From Chromobacterium sp. IIBBL 290-4 (GTDB taxonomy: Bacteria > Pseudomonadota > Gammaproteobacteria > Burkholderiales > Chromobacteriaceae): a stretch of 64,000 nucleotides of DNA. This document shows, in pieces, positions 55,305 through 63,307 of this stretch. A program made the position numbers and the translations under genes. Position 1 is the stretch's first letter, and every line of letters starts with the position of its first letter. Under the pieces are notes generated by a model. It did not search any database and was not told the DNA's origin. It saw nothing but the letters and a program-made list of their open reading frames with translations. The stretch covers positions 4,340,001-4,404,000 of the forward strand of contig NZ_CP100128.1 in assembly GCF_024207115.1 (NCBI RefSeq), read 5' to 3'.

Positions 55305-55627
55305 ATCTGCTGGAGCTGAGCTGCACGCCGCAACACGGCCAGAGCCCGCTGGCCGACAATACGGTCAAGCAATTACTCTCCACGCTGCCCGAATGGGAAG
55401 TCCACGGCATCGAGCTGCGCAAGACCTACCGTTTCGCCAACTACCATGAAACCATGGCTTTCGTGAACGCGCTGGCCTGGATCGCCCATCGCGAGGACCA
55501 TCACCCCGACATGTCCGTCCATTACAACCGCGCCGTGGTGAACTTCAGCACCCATGACGCCGGCGGCCTGACCCTGAACGATTTCATCTGCGCGGCGAAA
55601 ACCGAAGCGCTGCTCAGCCGACCATGA
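55301..55627 (+). CDS. phhB: Pterin-4a-carbinolamine dehydratase
   Basis: This 108-residue enzyme recycles the 4a-hydroxytetrahydropterin made by phenylalanine hydroxylase. The signature IAHREDHHPDMSVHYNRAVV carries the catalytic histidines of the family. No phenylalanine hydroxylase gene is in this window, and in many bacteria the protein also acts in molybdopterin or tetrahydrobiopterin chemistry. It overlaps both neighbours by 4 bases, so all three genes are translationally coupled. Confidence 0.93.
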   Translation: MNLLELSCTPQHGQSPLADNTVKQLLSTLPEWEVHGIELRKTYRFANYHETMAFVNALAWIAHREDHHPDMSVHYNRAVVNFSTHDAGGLTLNDFICAAKTEALLSRP

Positions 55628-56499
55628 CAGCCAGCGTCGGACAAATCATTCGCAGCCATGGCCGCCGCTTCATCGTCGAAGCCGACGGCCGGATTTACGA
55701 TTGCACCACCCGCGGCAAGCGCGTCGACTTCGCCTGCGGCGACCACGTAGACATCCTGATCCAGAATCAGGAGCAGGCGGTGATCGAGCGCGCGCTGGAG
55801 CGCCGCAGCCTGCTGTATCGCCAGGATGACTGGAAGACCAAGGCCATCGCCGCCAACGTCAGCCGCATCCTGTTTGTGATGGCCGCGGTGCCGACGCCCA
55901 GCGAGGAGCTGCTGGGGCGCTGCCTGATCGCGGCCGAGGCCGGCGACATCGAACCCATCATCGTGGTCAACAAGTCGGACCTGCCGGAAACCCCCGCGCT
56001 GCTGGAAAAATTGCAACTCTATGTAAAGCTCGGTTACCAGCTGGTCACATTGTCCGCCAAGCAGGACTTTTCGCCGCTGTTGCCGCTGCTGCAAGGCCAT
56101 ACCAGCGTGCTGGTCGGCCAATCCGGCATGGGCAAATCCACGCTGACCAATGCCCTGCTGCCTGACGCCAACGCGCGCATCGGCGACATTTCCGAAGCGC
56201 TGGACTCCGGCCGCCATACCACCACGCACGCCGCCTTGTACCATCTGAATGCCGATAGCCACCTGATCGACTCGCCAGGTCTGCAGGCGTTTGGGCTGAA
56301 ACATCTGAACGCGCCCGAGCTGGCGCGCTATTTTCCCGAGCTTCGCCGGTATATTGGCCAGTGTCGCTTCCATAACTGTTCGCACTGCGTCGAACCAAAC
56401 TGTGCCATTATTGCTGCTTCGCAGCATGGAGAGATCGCGCCGCACCGACTCGACCTGCTGCAGCGGCTGACGCGCGAATTGACACCCGCAAGAATGTAA
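55624..56499 (+). CDS. rsgA: Ribosome small-subunit GTPase RsgA
   Basis: This 291-residue circularly permuted GTPase matures the 30S subunit. An N-terminal OB fold is followed by G4 (IVVNKSDLPE) before G1 (LVGQSGMGKSTLTNALL) and then G3 (HLIDSPGLQAFG), the order that defines the family. The C-terminal zinc knuckle is CRFHNCSHCVEPNC. It ends the M48-phhB-rsgA unit and is followed by a 115-bp gap before phaB. Confidence 0.95.
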   Translation: MTASVGQIIRSHGRRFIVEADGRIYDCTTRGKRVDFACGDHVDILIQNQEQAVIERALERRSLLYRQDDWKTKAIAANVSRILFVMAAVPTPSEELLGRCLIAAEAGDIEPIIVVNKSDLPETPALLEKLQLYVKLGYQLVTLSAKQDFSPLLPLLQGHTSVLVGQSGMGKSTLTNALLPDANARIGDISEALDSGRHTTTHAALYHLNADSHLIDSPGLQAFGLKHLNAPELARYFPELRRYIGQCRFHNCSHCVEPNCAIIAASQHGEIAPHRLDLLQRLTRELTPARM

Positions 56500-56614
56500 A
56501 TAAGGTAGCACACACTCTTTATTTACTTTTTATGGCAGCCCGCATAAGCTGTAACAAAAGGAAGGCAATATTACCTAAAGCAGAATTATCAGAACCAACA
56601 GAGGAGCCAGCATC

Positions 56615-57355
56615 ATGACTAAAAGGATTGCGCTAGTTACCGGTGGTATGGGCGGCATCGGCACCGCCATCTGCAAGACTCTGGCCGAAGCCGGCCACAC
56701 CGTTGTCACCACCTACAGCAAACCCGGCCGCGAGCAAGCTTGGCATGCCGACATGAATGGCCTAGGCTTCGACAACATCCACAGCTATCTGTGCGACGTG
56801 ACCGATTTCTCAGCTTGCCAGGAAGTCGCCGCCAAGATCGCCAAGGACATCGGCCCCATCTCAATCCTGGTCAACAATGCCGGCATCACCCGCGACGCCA
56901 GCTTCAAGAAGCAAACCAAGGATGACTGGGACGCGGTAATCCGCACCAATCTGGACTCGGTCTTCAATATGACCAAGCCGGTTTTGGACGGCATGCTTGA
57001 GGCTGGCTTCGGCCGCATCGTCAACATCTCCTCGATCAATGGCCAGAAAGGCCAGTTCGGCCAGACCAACTACTCCGCCGCCAAAGCCGGCATGCACGGC
57101 TTCACCATGGCGCTGGCTCAAGAAGTCGCCAGAAAAGGCGTAACCGTCAACACCATCTCCCCCGGCTACATCGCCACGGAAATGGTCATGGCCGTACCGG
57201 AAGACGTGCGCAGCAAAATCGTCGCGCAAATCCCGGTGGGACGCCTGGGCAAGCCCGAGGAAATCGCGGCCCTGGTCGCCTTCCTCAGCTCCGACAACGC
57301 CGGCTTCATCACCGGCAGCAATATCTCGATGAATGGCGGCCAGCACATGATGTAA
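56615..57355 (+). CDS. phaB: Acetoacetyl-CoA reductase
   Basis: This 246-residue NADPH-dependent short-chain dehydrogenase reduces acetoacetyl-CoA to (R)-3-hydroxybutyryl-CoA, the monomer of PHB. The cofactor loop is RIALVTGGMGGIGTAICKTL, the NAG motif is ILVNNAGITRDASF, and the catalytic residues are in NISSINGQKGQFGQTNYSAA with YSAAK. The GTFGQ-type substrate loop and overall length match Ralstonia PhaB. A GGAG site precedes the ATG and a terminator follows. phaC and phaA are not here. The DUF3141 gene at 14203 is the only other PHA-related gene in the window. Confidence 0.95.
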   Translation: MTKRIALVTGGMGGIGTAICKTLAEAGHTVVTTYSKPGREQAWHADMNGLGFDNIHSYLCDVTDFSACQEVAAKIAKDIGPISILVNNAGITRDASFKKQTKDDWDAVIRTNLDSVFNMTKPVLDGMLEAGFGRIVNISSINGQKGQFGQTNYSAAKAGMHGFTMALAQEVARKGVTVNTISPGYIATEMVMAVPEDVRSKIVAQIPVGRLGKPEEIAALVAFLSSDNAGFITGSNISMNGGQHMM

Positions 57356-57378
57356 GGCTTAGCCGCTCAACATGCAAG

Positions 57379-57406
57379 CGCCGCCTCAAGGGCGGCGTTT
57401 TCTTTT
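57379..57406 (+). terminator. Rho-independent terminator of phaB
   Basis: The stem CGCCGCC-TCAAG-GGCGGCG is followed by TTTTCTTTT. Confidence 0.92.
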
Positions 57407-57457
57407 GTCCAAACCCGTGTATGCTGTCCCGATCCGCAACTCAAAAACAAGACTGAC

Positions 57458-57946
57458 ATGGCAGAGAATCTGATCATCGAAGGCATAAGCAAAGAAGAAA
57501 AATACCAGACCCTGCTGCCGCAAACTCACGCCTTGATAAAAGGCGAAACGGATTTGATCGCGGCGCTGGCCAACTTGGCCTCGGCGCTGAACATGACTTT
57601 CAACTCGCTCTGGACCGGCTTTTATCTGGTCAAGGGCGAACAGCTGGTATTGGGCCCCTTCCAGGGACCCATCGCCTGCACCCGCATCCCTTATGGCCGC
57701 GGCGTATGCGGTACCGCCTGGCAGCAAAACCAGACGCTGGTGGTCGAAGATGTGGACGCATTCCCCGGACATATCGCCTGCTCATCCAGCGCGCGCTCAG
57801 AAATCGTGGTGCCTATCCGCGATACGGCAGGCAAAGTGGCGGCGGTGCTGGATATCGACTCCGATGAACTAGGCAGCTTTGATCAAATCGACGCAGCCTA
57901 TCTGGAGCGCATCGTCGCGCCCTTGTCTCCCCTGCTGTCCGCCTGA
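57458..57946 (+). CDS. msrC: Free methionine-(R)-sulfoxide reductase, GAF domain
   Basis: This 162-residue single-GAF enzyme reduces free methionine-R-sulfoxide. Three cysteines at residues 74 (PIACTRI), 84 (RGVCGTA) and 108 (HIACSSS) keep the 10 and 24 spacing of the catalytic and resolving Cys of E. coli fRMsr (84, 94, 118). The FYLVKGEQLVLGPFQGPIAC and VVPIRDTAGKVAAVLDIDSD strands are typical. It stands alone with a convergent FKBP gene beyond a shared hairpin. Confidence 0.92.
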   Translation: MAENLIIEGISKEEKYQTLLPQTHALIKGETDLIAALANLASALNMTFNSLWTGFYLVKGEQLVLGPFQGPIACTRIPYGRGVCGTAWQQNQTLVVEDVDAFPGHIACSSSARSEIVVPIRDTAGKVAAVLDIDSDELGSFDQIDAAYLERIVAPLSPLLSA

Positions 57947-57953
57947 GTCCTGA

Positions 57954-57990
57954 AAACAAGACAGCCCCGCCAGTTCGACTGACGGGGCTG
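57954..57990 (-). terminator. Rho-independent terminator of the FKBP gene
   Basis: The stem CAGCCCCG-C-CAGT / ACTG-A-CGGGGCTG lies at 57962-57990. On the minus strand it is followed by TCTTGTTTTCA, a moderate U-tract. It lies 21 bases after the stop codon. Confidence 0.8.
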
Positions 57991-58011
57991 CTAGCGCGCT
58001 GGCGAGCTGGT

Positions 58012-58410
58012 TTACTTCTGAATTTCCAGCAACTCCACCTCGAAATAGAGATCGGTATTCGGCGGAATGGCACCCGGCGCGCCGCGGCTGCCATATGCGG
58101 TGGCGGCGGGGCAGAACAGCTTGGCCTTGCTGCCCACCTTCAATTGGCTGACGCCCTGAGTCCAGCACGGGATGACGCGGTTCAACGGGAAACTGATCGG
58201 ACCGCCGTTCTTGTAGGAGCTATCAAACTCCTTGCCATCCTTGAAGGTGCCGCGATAATTCACCTTCACGGTATCGCTCGTCTTGGGCTGCACGCCCTTG
58301 CCGGCTTTCAATATTTCGATTTTTACGCCGGAAGGCAGAACCGTTTCCGCCTGCACAGCCACGGAAGCCAGCAGCAGCGCCAATGCCGGCGCCAAACGAT
58401 AAAGACTCAT
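58012..58410 (-). CDS. FKBP-type peptidyl-prolyl isomerase, exported
   Basis: This 132-residue protein has a signal peptide (MSLYRLAPALALLLASVAVQ, cleavage after QA) and then one FKBP domain: DTVKVNYRGTFKDGKEFDSS, ISFPLNRVIPCWTQGVSQLK, AYGSRGAPGAIPPNTDLYFE. The conserved aromatic pocket residues (Y, F, W, Y, F) are all present. It should assist folding in the periplasm. It may be a lipoprotein-free relative of Mip/FkpA without the dimerisation helix. Confidence 0.93.
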   Translation of the reverse strand: MSLYRLAPALALLLASVAVQAETVLPSGVKIEILKAGKGVQPKTSDTVKVNYRGTFKDGKEFDSSYKNGGPISFPLNRVIPCWTQGVSQLKVGSKAKLFCPAATAYGSRGAPGAIPPNTDLYFEVELLEIQK

Positions 58411-58462
58411 GTTCGCTTTCTATTTATCTAAGCCAGACCGGCCTATCCGGGCTGGATAAGCC

Positions 58463-58891
58463 TCAACGGTACAAGATCGTGCCGGACTCCGCCAGGTCCG
58501 TCAGCAGGCGCTCCACGCCGCTCCCGGTCATTACGAATGGATCCAGCACCGGCAAGGCGGAATGGCGCAGAATCAATGAAGCATTCAGCTTGTCCAAGGC
58601 CACTTCCGCCATGCTCCAATTGCCGAATTTGCGCTGTTCGACCTCTTGAAAAGACAACAAGGTGAGCGAGTGGTGCCTGGCATCGCGGGCAAGTTTCAGA
58701 TACAGGCGGTTCACGTGAACGCTGCTGCCCTCCAGCACCTGCACGAAAACATCGTTGCCATAGCACAGCAGACCCGTCAGCCCCAAAGCGGGGTTGTACT
58801 TTCTGGACGCATCCAAAATATCGTCCACCAATTGCTGATCAATGGCCTGCCTGGCCCGGCTGCAGTAGATAAGGCGCACCAGCATCGTCAC
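58463..58891 (-). CDS. BLUF-domain blue-light sensor protein
   Basis: This 142-residue protein is almost only a BLUF domain, which binds FAD and signals blue light. Key residues are Tyr9 in VRLIYCSRA, Asn in RKYNPALGLTGLLCYGNDVF, Gln in VFVQVLEGSSVHVNRLYLKL, and Trp in RKFGNWSMAEV. The short C-terminal helix is typical of stand-alone BLUF proteins that act by protein contact. It begins 8 bases after the folE stop on the same strand, so it is probably co-transcribed with the pterin gene. Pterins and flavins share GTP as precursor. No output partner is visible. Confidence 0.92.
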   Translation of the reverse strand: MTMLVRLIYCSRARQAIDQQLVDDILDASRKYNPALGLTGLLCYGNDVFVQVLEGSSVHVNRLYLKLARDARHHSLTLLSFQEVEQRKFGNWSMAEVALDKLNASLILRHSALPVLDPFVMTGSGVERLLTDLAESGTILYR

Positions 58892-58899
58892 CCTCCCTC

Positions 58900-59604
58900 T
58901 CAGGATTGATGCATCAACGACAGAAATTCGCGGCGCAAGTCCGGGTTGGTCAGGAAAGAGCCGCGCATCACGCTATTGGTCATCTTGCTATTGCTGTCCT
59001 TCACGCCGCGCCAATGCATGCAGAAATGATCCGCTTCCATGACGATGGCCAGGCCATCCGGCTGCAGCTTGCTCATCAGCAAATCGGCGATCTGCGACAC
59101 CGCCTCCTCCTGAATCTGCGGCCGGGTCATCACCCAGTCGATCAGGCGGGCATACTTGGACAAACCGATCAGATTGGAGTTTTCGTTAGGCATCACGCCC
59201 ACCCAAACTCGGCCGATGATGGGGCACAGATGATGGGAGCAAGCGCTGCGAACGGTGATGGGACCGACAATCATCAGCTCGTTCAGGCGCTCGACATTCG
59301 GGAATTCGGTGCTGGGAGGCATGTCCACATAACGGCCGCGGAACACCTCTCTCACAAACATTTTCGCAACCCGTCGGGCGGTATCCTGCGTGTTGTGATC
59401 ATGTTCGGTATCGATGACCAAGCTATCCAGCACGCCCTTCAATTTGGCCTGGACTTCCGCCTGCAATTCATCCAGCTCGCCTTCTTCAATGAAAGCGGAA
59501 ATATTGTCATTGGCGTGGAAGCGCTTTCCCGCCTGCTGCAAGCGGTAACGAATCCGCTCGGACGCAGGGTTTTGAGACAGGTCTTGCTTATCGCTCTTGC
59601 TCAT
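58900..59604 (-). CDS. folE: GTP cyclohydrolase I
   Basis: This 234-residue zinc enzyme converts GTP to dihydroneopterin triphosphate, the first step of folate and biopterin synthesis. The sequence has the FolE-type IA motifs RSACSHHLCPIIGRVWVGVM (zinc Cys-His), SNLIGLSKYARLIDW, AIVMEADHFCMHWRGVKDSN with the second zinc Cys, and SVMRGSFLTNP. ATG 59604 (MSKSDKQDLSQ) is the usual length, and an ATG at 59640 is possible. Its stop is 8 bases before the BLUF gene. A 210-bp AT-rich gap separates it from the next gene. Confidence 0.95.
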   Translation of the reverse strand: MSKSDKQDLSQNPASERIRYRLQQAGKRFHANDNISAFIEEGELDELQAEVQAKLKGVLDSLVIDTEHDHNTQDTARRVAKMFVREVFRGRYVDMPPSTEFPNVERLNELMIVGPITVRSACSHHLCPIIGRVWVGVMPNENSNLIGLSKYARLIDWVMTRPQIQEEAVSQIADLLMSKLQPDGLAIVMEADHFCMHWRGVKDSNSKMTNSVMRGSFLTNPDLRREFLSLMHQS

Positions 59605-59814
59605 TGTGGATATTCGGTTCACTGAAAAAATGGGAATCACTAGCGAATATACATCATATTGGCAAAATCGACATGCAAAGCAAGTCTATATTTTGCAATC
59701 GGCATATGAAAATCAATCATTCAATGCGTATAAAATAGGCGCGACTGAAATATTTGTATTTCTAAATTTCCGAATGAAAACAAAATCCAAGCCCAGCAAA
59801 ACCTGACTTACACC

Positions 59815-61083
59815 CTATGCCACAACCAGCTTTTCCATGCGCCGCGGAAGCGAAAGCTCATTTCCCTTGCTGTATTGATAGTCCTGGAAAACATGCTCCG
59901 CGCTCAAAAGCTGATAGCTGCCATCCAGCAATCTATTCGTCGTATCCTTGAGGCGGTAAGCATAATGACCGCAGGTCCAGCAATCAAAATTGCGCATATG
60001 GGTGCACAAGCAGGTCTTTTCCCAAACCGGCACGCGACGAACGCCAGGATTGGCTTCGTGCGCCTTGTGGTAGGCGTCGATATAGGAGCAGCCGCCTTTG
60101 GCATCCAGCAAATAGCCATAAGCCTCGCAGTTCGGACGGATGCTGTCGCCGATCGCCGGGCAGCTCTTGATCATCCGCATCGGATAGCCGGTAGGCGACA
60201 ATTGATTGACGACGATGTCGTCTTCGCTGGACTTGAAATACTCTTGCTGCACCTTCTCCGGCAAACCGCACTCATGCGTCACGGTGAAGCGGGTTGCCAC
60301 CTGGACCGCGCCCGCCCCGGCCTCAAGAAACGCCGTGGCATCGCCGCCGGTGAAAATCCCGCCAGCCGGAATCAAGGGAATGTTCAGTTGCTCGTCGCGC
60401 AGCCAATCGCGGATCTCGGCAAAGATGGCCGTCAGATCGTACTCCGCCCAGTCCATGCCAAAACCCAGATGGCCGCCGGCCAACGGCCCTTCCACCACCA
60501 CGTAATCCGGCAGCCGGCCGCTGCGGCTATTCTTCTTCAAGAACAACTGCAAGGCGCGCAAGGAAGAAACAATGATGCCTAGCTTGGCGTCGCGGAAACG
60601 CGGATGGTCCTCGATAAGCGAGAACGAGCCCAGATGCAAGCCTGCCGCCAGCGTGATGCCGTCGATGCCAGCGTCCAAGGCCGCGCGCAGCCGCGTTCTC
60701 AGCGTCTCCTTCGGCGCGTTCATCGTCAGCTTTTCCATGCAGTTGATGAACACCAGGCCATCGCCGCGCTTGCGCTGCATGGCGCCGCCGACATGCAGGC
60801 GCGTAGCCTCTTCAATCTCGCCCAGATCGAATTGAACCAGCGATTTGTCGCGATTTTCGACATTGGCCTTGTATTGCGCCAGCTTGTTCTTGACGTATTT
60901 GGTATTGAAACGGCGATCCGCCACAGTAGGCACCATCGCATCGGATATATGGCCGACGCCGCCCAGCCTTGCGGCCTCCAGCGCCAGATCCGCAGTGGAA
61001 ATATCCACGCCCATGCCGCCGATCATGATGGGAACCAGCTCGTGCTTGCCCAGCGTCAGGCGGAAATCATCAACACATTTCAT
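59815..61083 (-). CDS. Nitronate monooxygenase-like flavoprotein with Cys-rich C-terminus
   Basis: This 422-residue TIM-barrel flavoprotein is of the 2-nitropropane dioxygenase/nitronate monooxygenase family: LVPIMIGGMGVDISTADLAL at the FMN loop, VVVEGPLAGGHLGFGMDWAE, IPLIPAGGIFTGGDATAFLE and GAGAVQVATRF. After the barrel comes a segment of about 60 residues rich in Cys and aromatic residues (KGGCSYIDAYHK, TCLCTHMRNFDCWTCGHYAY), not part of the standard enzyme and able to hold a metal or iron-sulphur site. AGGAGAACC lies before ATG 61083. It is last in the operon with the LOG, DAHPS-like and UDG genes. Confidence 0.88.
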   Translation of the reverse strand: MKCVDDFRLTLGKHELVPIMIGGMGVDISTADLALEAARLGGVGHISDAMVPTVADRRFNTKYVKNKLAQYKANVENRDKSLVQFDLGEIEEATRLHVGGAMQRKRGDGLVFINCMEKLTMNAPKETLRTRLRAALDAGIDGITLAAGLHLGSFSLIEDHPRFRDAKLGIIVSSLRALQLFLKKNSRSGRLPDYVVVEGPLAGGHLGFGMDWAEYDLTAIFAEIRDWLRDEQLNIPLIPAGGIFTGGDATAFLEAGAGAVQVATRFTVTHECGLPEKVQQEYFKSSEDDIVVNQLSPTGYPMRMIKSCPAIGDSIRPNCEAYGYLLDAKGGCSYIDAYHKAHEANPGVRRVPVWEKTCLCTHMRNFDCWTCGHYAYRLKDTTNRLLDGSYQLLSAEHVFQDYQYSKGNELSLPRRMEKLVVA

Positions 61084-61170
61084 CGTGACGGTTCTCCTAA
61101 ATGCTGGGCGGATTATGGCCTCAGGTTTTGAGGAAATCCACAATTTTAGAGTTTTTGCTCATAGATGTTT

Positions 61171-61752
61171 CTACGTATCCAACCGCTGCGCAACGCTCAC
61201 TCGCAAGGCCGGCAGCAATTCTTCGGCAAACCAAGGGTTGCGTTTCAACCAAGACTGGTTGCGCGGGCTCGGGTGAGGCAGAGGGAAACACGCCGGCTGA
61301 TACGCCCGCCAATTCCGGACCGTCTCAGTCAAAGACGCCTGCCTGTCCGGCAGATGGTAGGCCTGCGCATATGCCCCTATCGCCAACACCAACCGCACAT
61401 TGCCCAGCATGGGCATCAGCTGCGGATGCCATAACGCACGGCACTCCGCGCGCGGCGGCAAATCGCCGGACTTGCCGCGCCCCGGATAGCAAAAACCCAT
61501 GGGCACGATGGCGAAACAATCCGGATTGTAAAAAACCGACTCGGATACGCCCAGCCACTCTCGCAATCTATCGCCGCTGGCGTCGCGCCATGGCGTGCCG
61601 CTCTCATGAGCGCGCGCGCCAGGCGCTTGGCCAGCCAATAAAATCCGCGACCGCGGCGACGCTTGCAAAAGCGGCCTGGGCGCATTCGGCAGATCGCGCT
61701 CGCATGCTCTGCAGCTTTCAATCCGCGCCAGCAGAGTCGCCAGATTTTCCAT
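61171..61752 (-). CDS. Uracil-DNA glycosylase, 4Fe-4S family 4-like
   Basis: This 193-residue base-excision repair enzyme has Cys14 and Cys17 (ESCRACERD), Cys88 (MGFCYPGR) and Cys104 (RAECRALW), which reproduce the C-x2-C and C-x15-C spacing of the iron-sulphur ligands of family 4/5 UDGs. The active-site motif is LLAGQAPGARAHESGTPWRD and the DNA-contact loop is PHPSPRNQSWLKRN. It starts 19 bases after the DAHPS-like gene stop, so it is in the same operon. Confidence 0.92.
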   Translation of the reverse strand: MENLATLLARIESCRACERDLPNAPRPLLQASPRSRILLAGQAPGARAHESGTPWRDASGDRLREWLGVSESVFYNPDCFAIVPMGFCYPGRGKSGDLPPRAECRALWHPQLMPMLGNVRLVLAIGAYAQAYHLPDRQASLTETVRNWRAYQPACFPLPHPSPRNQSWLKRNPWFAEELLPALRVSVAQRLDT

Positions 61753-61771
61753 TCGCGAGCGCCTCAGGCAG

Positions 61772-62701
61772 TCAATTCGCTGGCAGCCAGGACTGCAAAT
61801 CCGTCGCCGTCTGCCCGTCCCACTCCAGCAACCAGCCGCAGGCCCCCGCCGACAAGGCCGAGGCGGCCAGCAAGCGCCGCGTTGCCCGGTGCCCGCTTGC
61901 CGGCGCGGCGATCACCGGCAGATGCGTGCGCTGCCGCAGCCAGGCCAAGCCGCCCGCATCCAGCACCGGTATCTCGCTCTCCGCCCCGCATTCGCACAAC
62001 ACAATCTGGTGATTGCCGCCCATGGCGACATGCTCTGCCGCCAGCAGCCATCCCTCCAGCGACATTCTAGTGTCGCGCAGCAAGATGACAGGCTTGTTTA
62101 TGCGCCCCACCTCGCGCAACAGCTCGACATGATGCAGGCTGGCCGGTCCAATCATCAGCGCATCCAGCCCAAGCTCCAGATACACATCCAGCAAGCGGAT
62201 GTCGCTCAATTCCGCCGCCGCCGCCAGGCCCGCCGCGGCCGACTCCTCTCTCAAAGCCTCCAGCTCGAGCATGCCGACCGGCTCGTAGTGATAGGGATTG
62301 GACGTTTGCCGCACCGGCCCGGCAAACATCAGCCCGCCGCCAGCCGCCCGGATGCCCGCGGCCGAAGCCGTCAAGGCCTCATGGGTCCAATCCCGCGGTC
62401 CCGCCAGCCACACCGGCCTGCCCGCCAGGCCGAACTCGCACGCGCCTATCCTCACCACGCTATCCTGCGGCTGCGCTTCGCGCGAGACGATCCGGTAATC
62501 GCCCACCACCCGCAGCGCGCGCTCCACGCCCGGCAAGGACTCAAACTGCGACGCCTCCAGCCCGCGCTCCTCGCCGACAGCGCCTATCACCGTGCGCTCC
62601 CGCCCCCGCGACACATGCGCGGCCAGTCCGGCGGCTTCTATGCGCGCCGCCACGCCGCGGATATCCGCCTCTTCCGCCAGACGACTCATGACGATAATCA
62701 T
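61772..62701 (-). CDS. DAHP synthase-like protein lacking catalytic residues
   Basis: This 309-residue protein aligns along its whole length with the ferredoxin-like-domain type of 3-deoxy-7-phosphoheptulonate synthase (N-terminal IIVMSRLAEEADIRGVAARI, HVSRGRERTVIGAVG, then a TIM barrel). Nearly every active-site element is changed: the metal Cys of AGPCS becomes AGPRD, the PEP-binding RGGAYKPRTSPY becomes FAGPVRQTSNPYHY, the LLKRG Lys becomes Leu in ILLRD, ILCERGIRT becomes VLCECGAES, and DPSH becomes APAS. The fold-forming parts are kept, so this is a pseudoenzyme or a protein with a new reaction, not random decay. It overlaps the upstream gene by 4 bases. Confidence 0.85.
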   Translation of the reverse strand: MIIVMSRLAEEADIRGVAARIEAAGLAAHVSRGRERTVIGAVGEERGLEASQFESLPGVERALRVVGDYRIVSREAQPQDSVVRIGACEFGLAGRPVWLAGPRDWTHEALTASAAGIRAAGGGLMFAGPVRQTSNPYHYEPVGMLELEALREESAAAGLAAAAELSDIRLLDVYLELGLDALMIGPASLHHVELLREVGRINKPVILLRDTRMSLEGWLLAAEHVAMGGNHQIVLCECGAESEIPVLDAGGLAWLRQRTHLPVIAAPASGHRATRRLLAASALSAGACGWLLEWDGQTATDLQSWLPAN

Positions 62702-63306
62702 CGCGCTCCTCCATTTTCTTCTTCATCGCCGCGCCGGGCGCCCCGCCATTGCCGGGCGATGCGCGACACCAGCCGCGACCAGGCCGACGGTCGCGCCCAT
62801 CTGGCCCGAACTCGCCGAATCAGCCTGCTGCTCCAACGCCACGCCACAGAATCATGCAGCCGCGCGAACACCCAGGCTCGGCAGTCCTGAAAGCGGCGAT
62901 ACCATCGCACGAACCAGGCCACCTGCATCAAGGAAGGCTGCGTCAGCGTGAACAAGCGCGCCACCAGGGCCGTGCCGCCCAGCTTGGCCAGCAGAATCAC
63001 CAACAAGCCCAGCGCGGCGTGCCCTTGCTCAATCAAGAACAACGCCGCCAGTTTGACCGGCAGCAAGGCCAGCGCGGGCAGGATGAACAAAGCCAGCGCG
63101 ATCTTGGGCGGACGAGAAGCGACCCACCGCTCCAAAACCGCCAGCGGCGGCCACTTTGCCAGCCGCGCCACGATGGCGGACAGCTCATCCCAGGCCAGTT
63201 CTTCAAATACGATGATGGCCGCCAGCAACAATACCAGCGGCCAGGACAGCCAGCGGCGCAGGCGGGCCCATGCGCTCAAACGATGGGTGCTTTGATTCAT
63301 AACCAT
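62698..63306 (-). CDS. Predicted inner-membrane protein, function unknown
   Basis: This 202-residue protein starts at ATG 63306 (63300 is an alternative), one base after the LOG gene stop (TGAGATG). It has two or three membrane helices (about 22-38, SWPLVLLLAAIIVFEELAW, and 67-110, IALALFILPALALLPVKLAA, LFLIEQGHAALGLLVILLAK), then a strongly basic, Arg-rich cytoplasmic tail (VRWYRRFQDCRAW, RRVRARWARPSAWSRLVSRI). I do not recognise the family. Overlap with both neighbours shows it is translated together with the LOG and DAHPS-like genes. Confidence 0.8.
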   Translation of the reverse strand: MVMNQSTHRLSAWARLRRWLSWPLVLLLAAIIVFEELAWDELSAIVARLAKWPPLAVLERWVASRPPKIALALFILPALALLPVKLAALFLIEQGHAALGLLVILLAKLGGTALVARLFTLTQPSLMQVAWFVRWYRRFQDCRAWVFARLHDSVAWRWSSRLIRRVRARWARPSAWSRLVSRIARQWRGARRGDEEENGGAR

Positions 63307-63307
63307 C

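Noticed and set aside
59597..59806. A 69-codon plus-strand frame between folE and the nitronate-monooxygenase-like gene
   Set aside because: It begins inside folE, is AT-rich with non-coding composition and has no ribosome site. The region is better read as the folE promoter.
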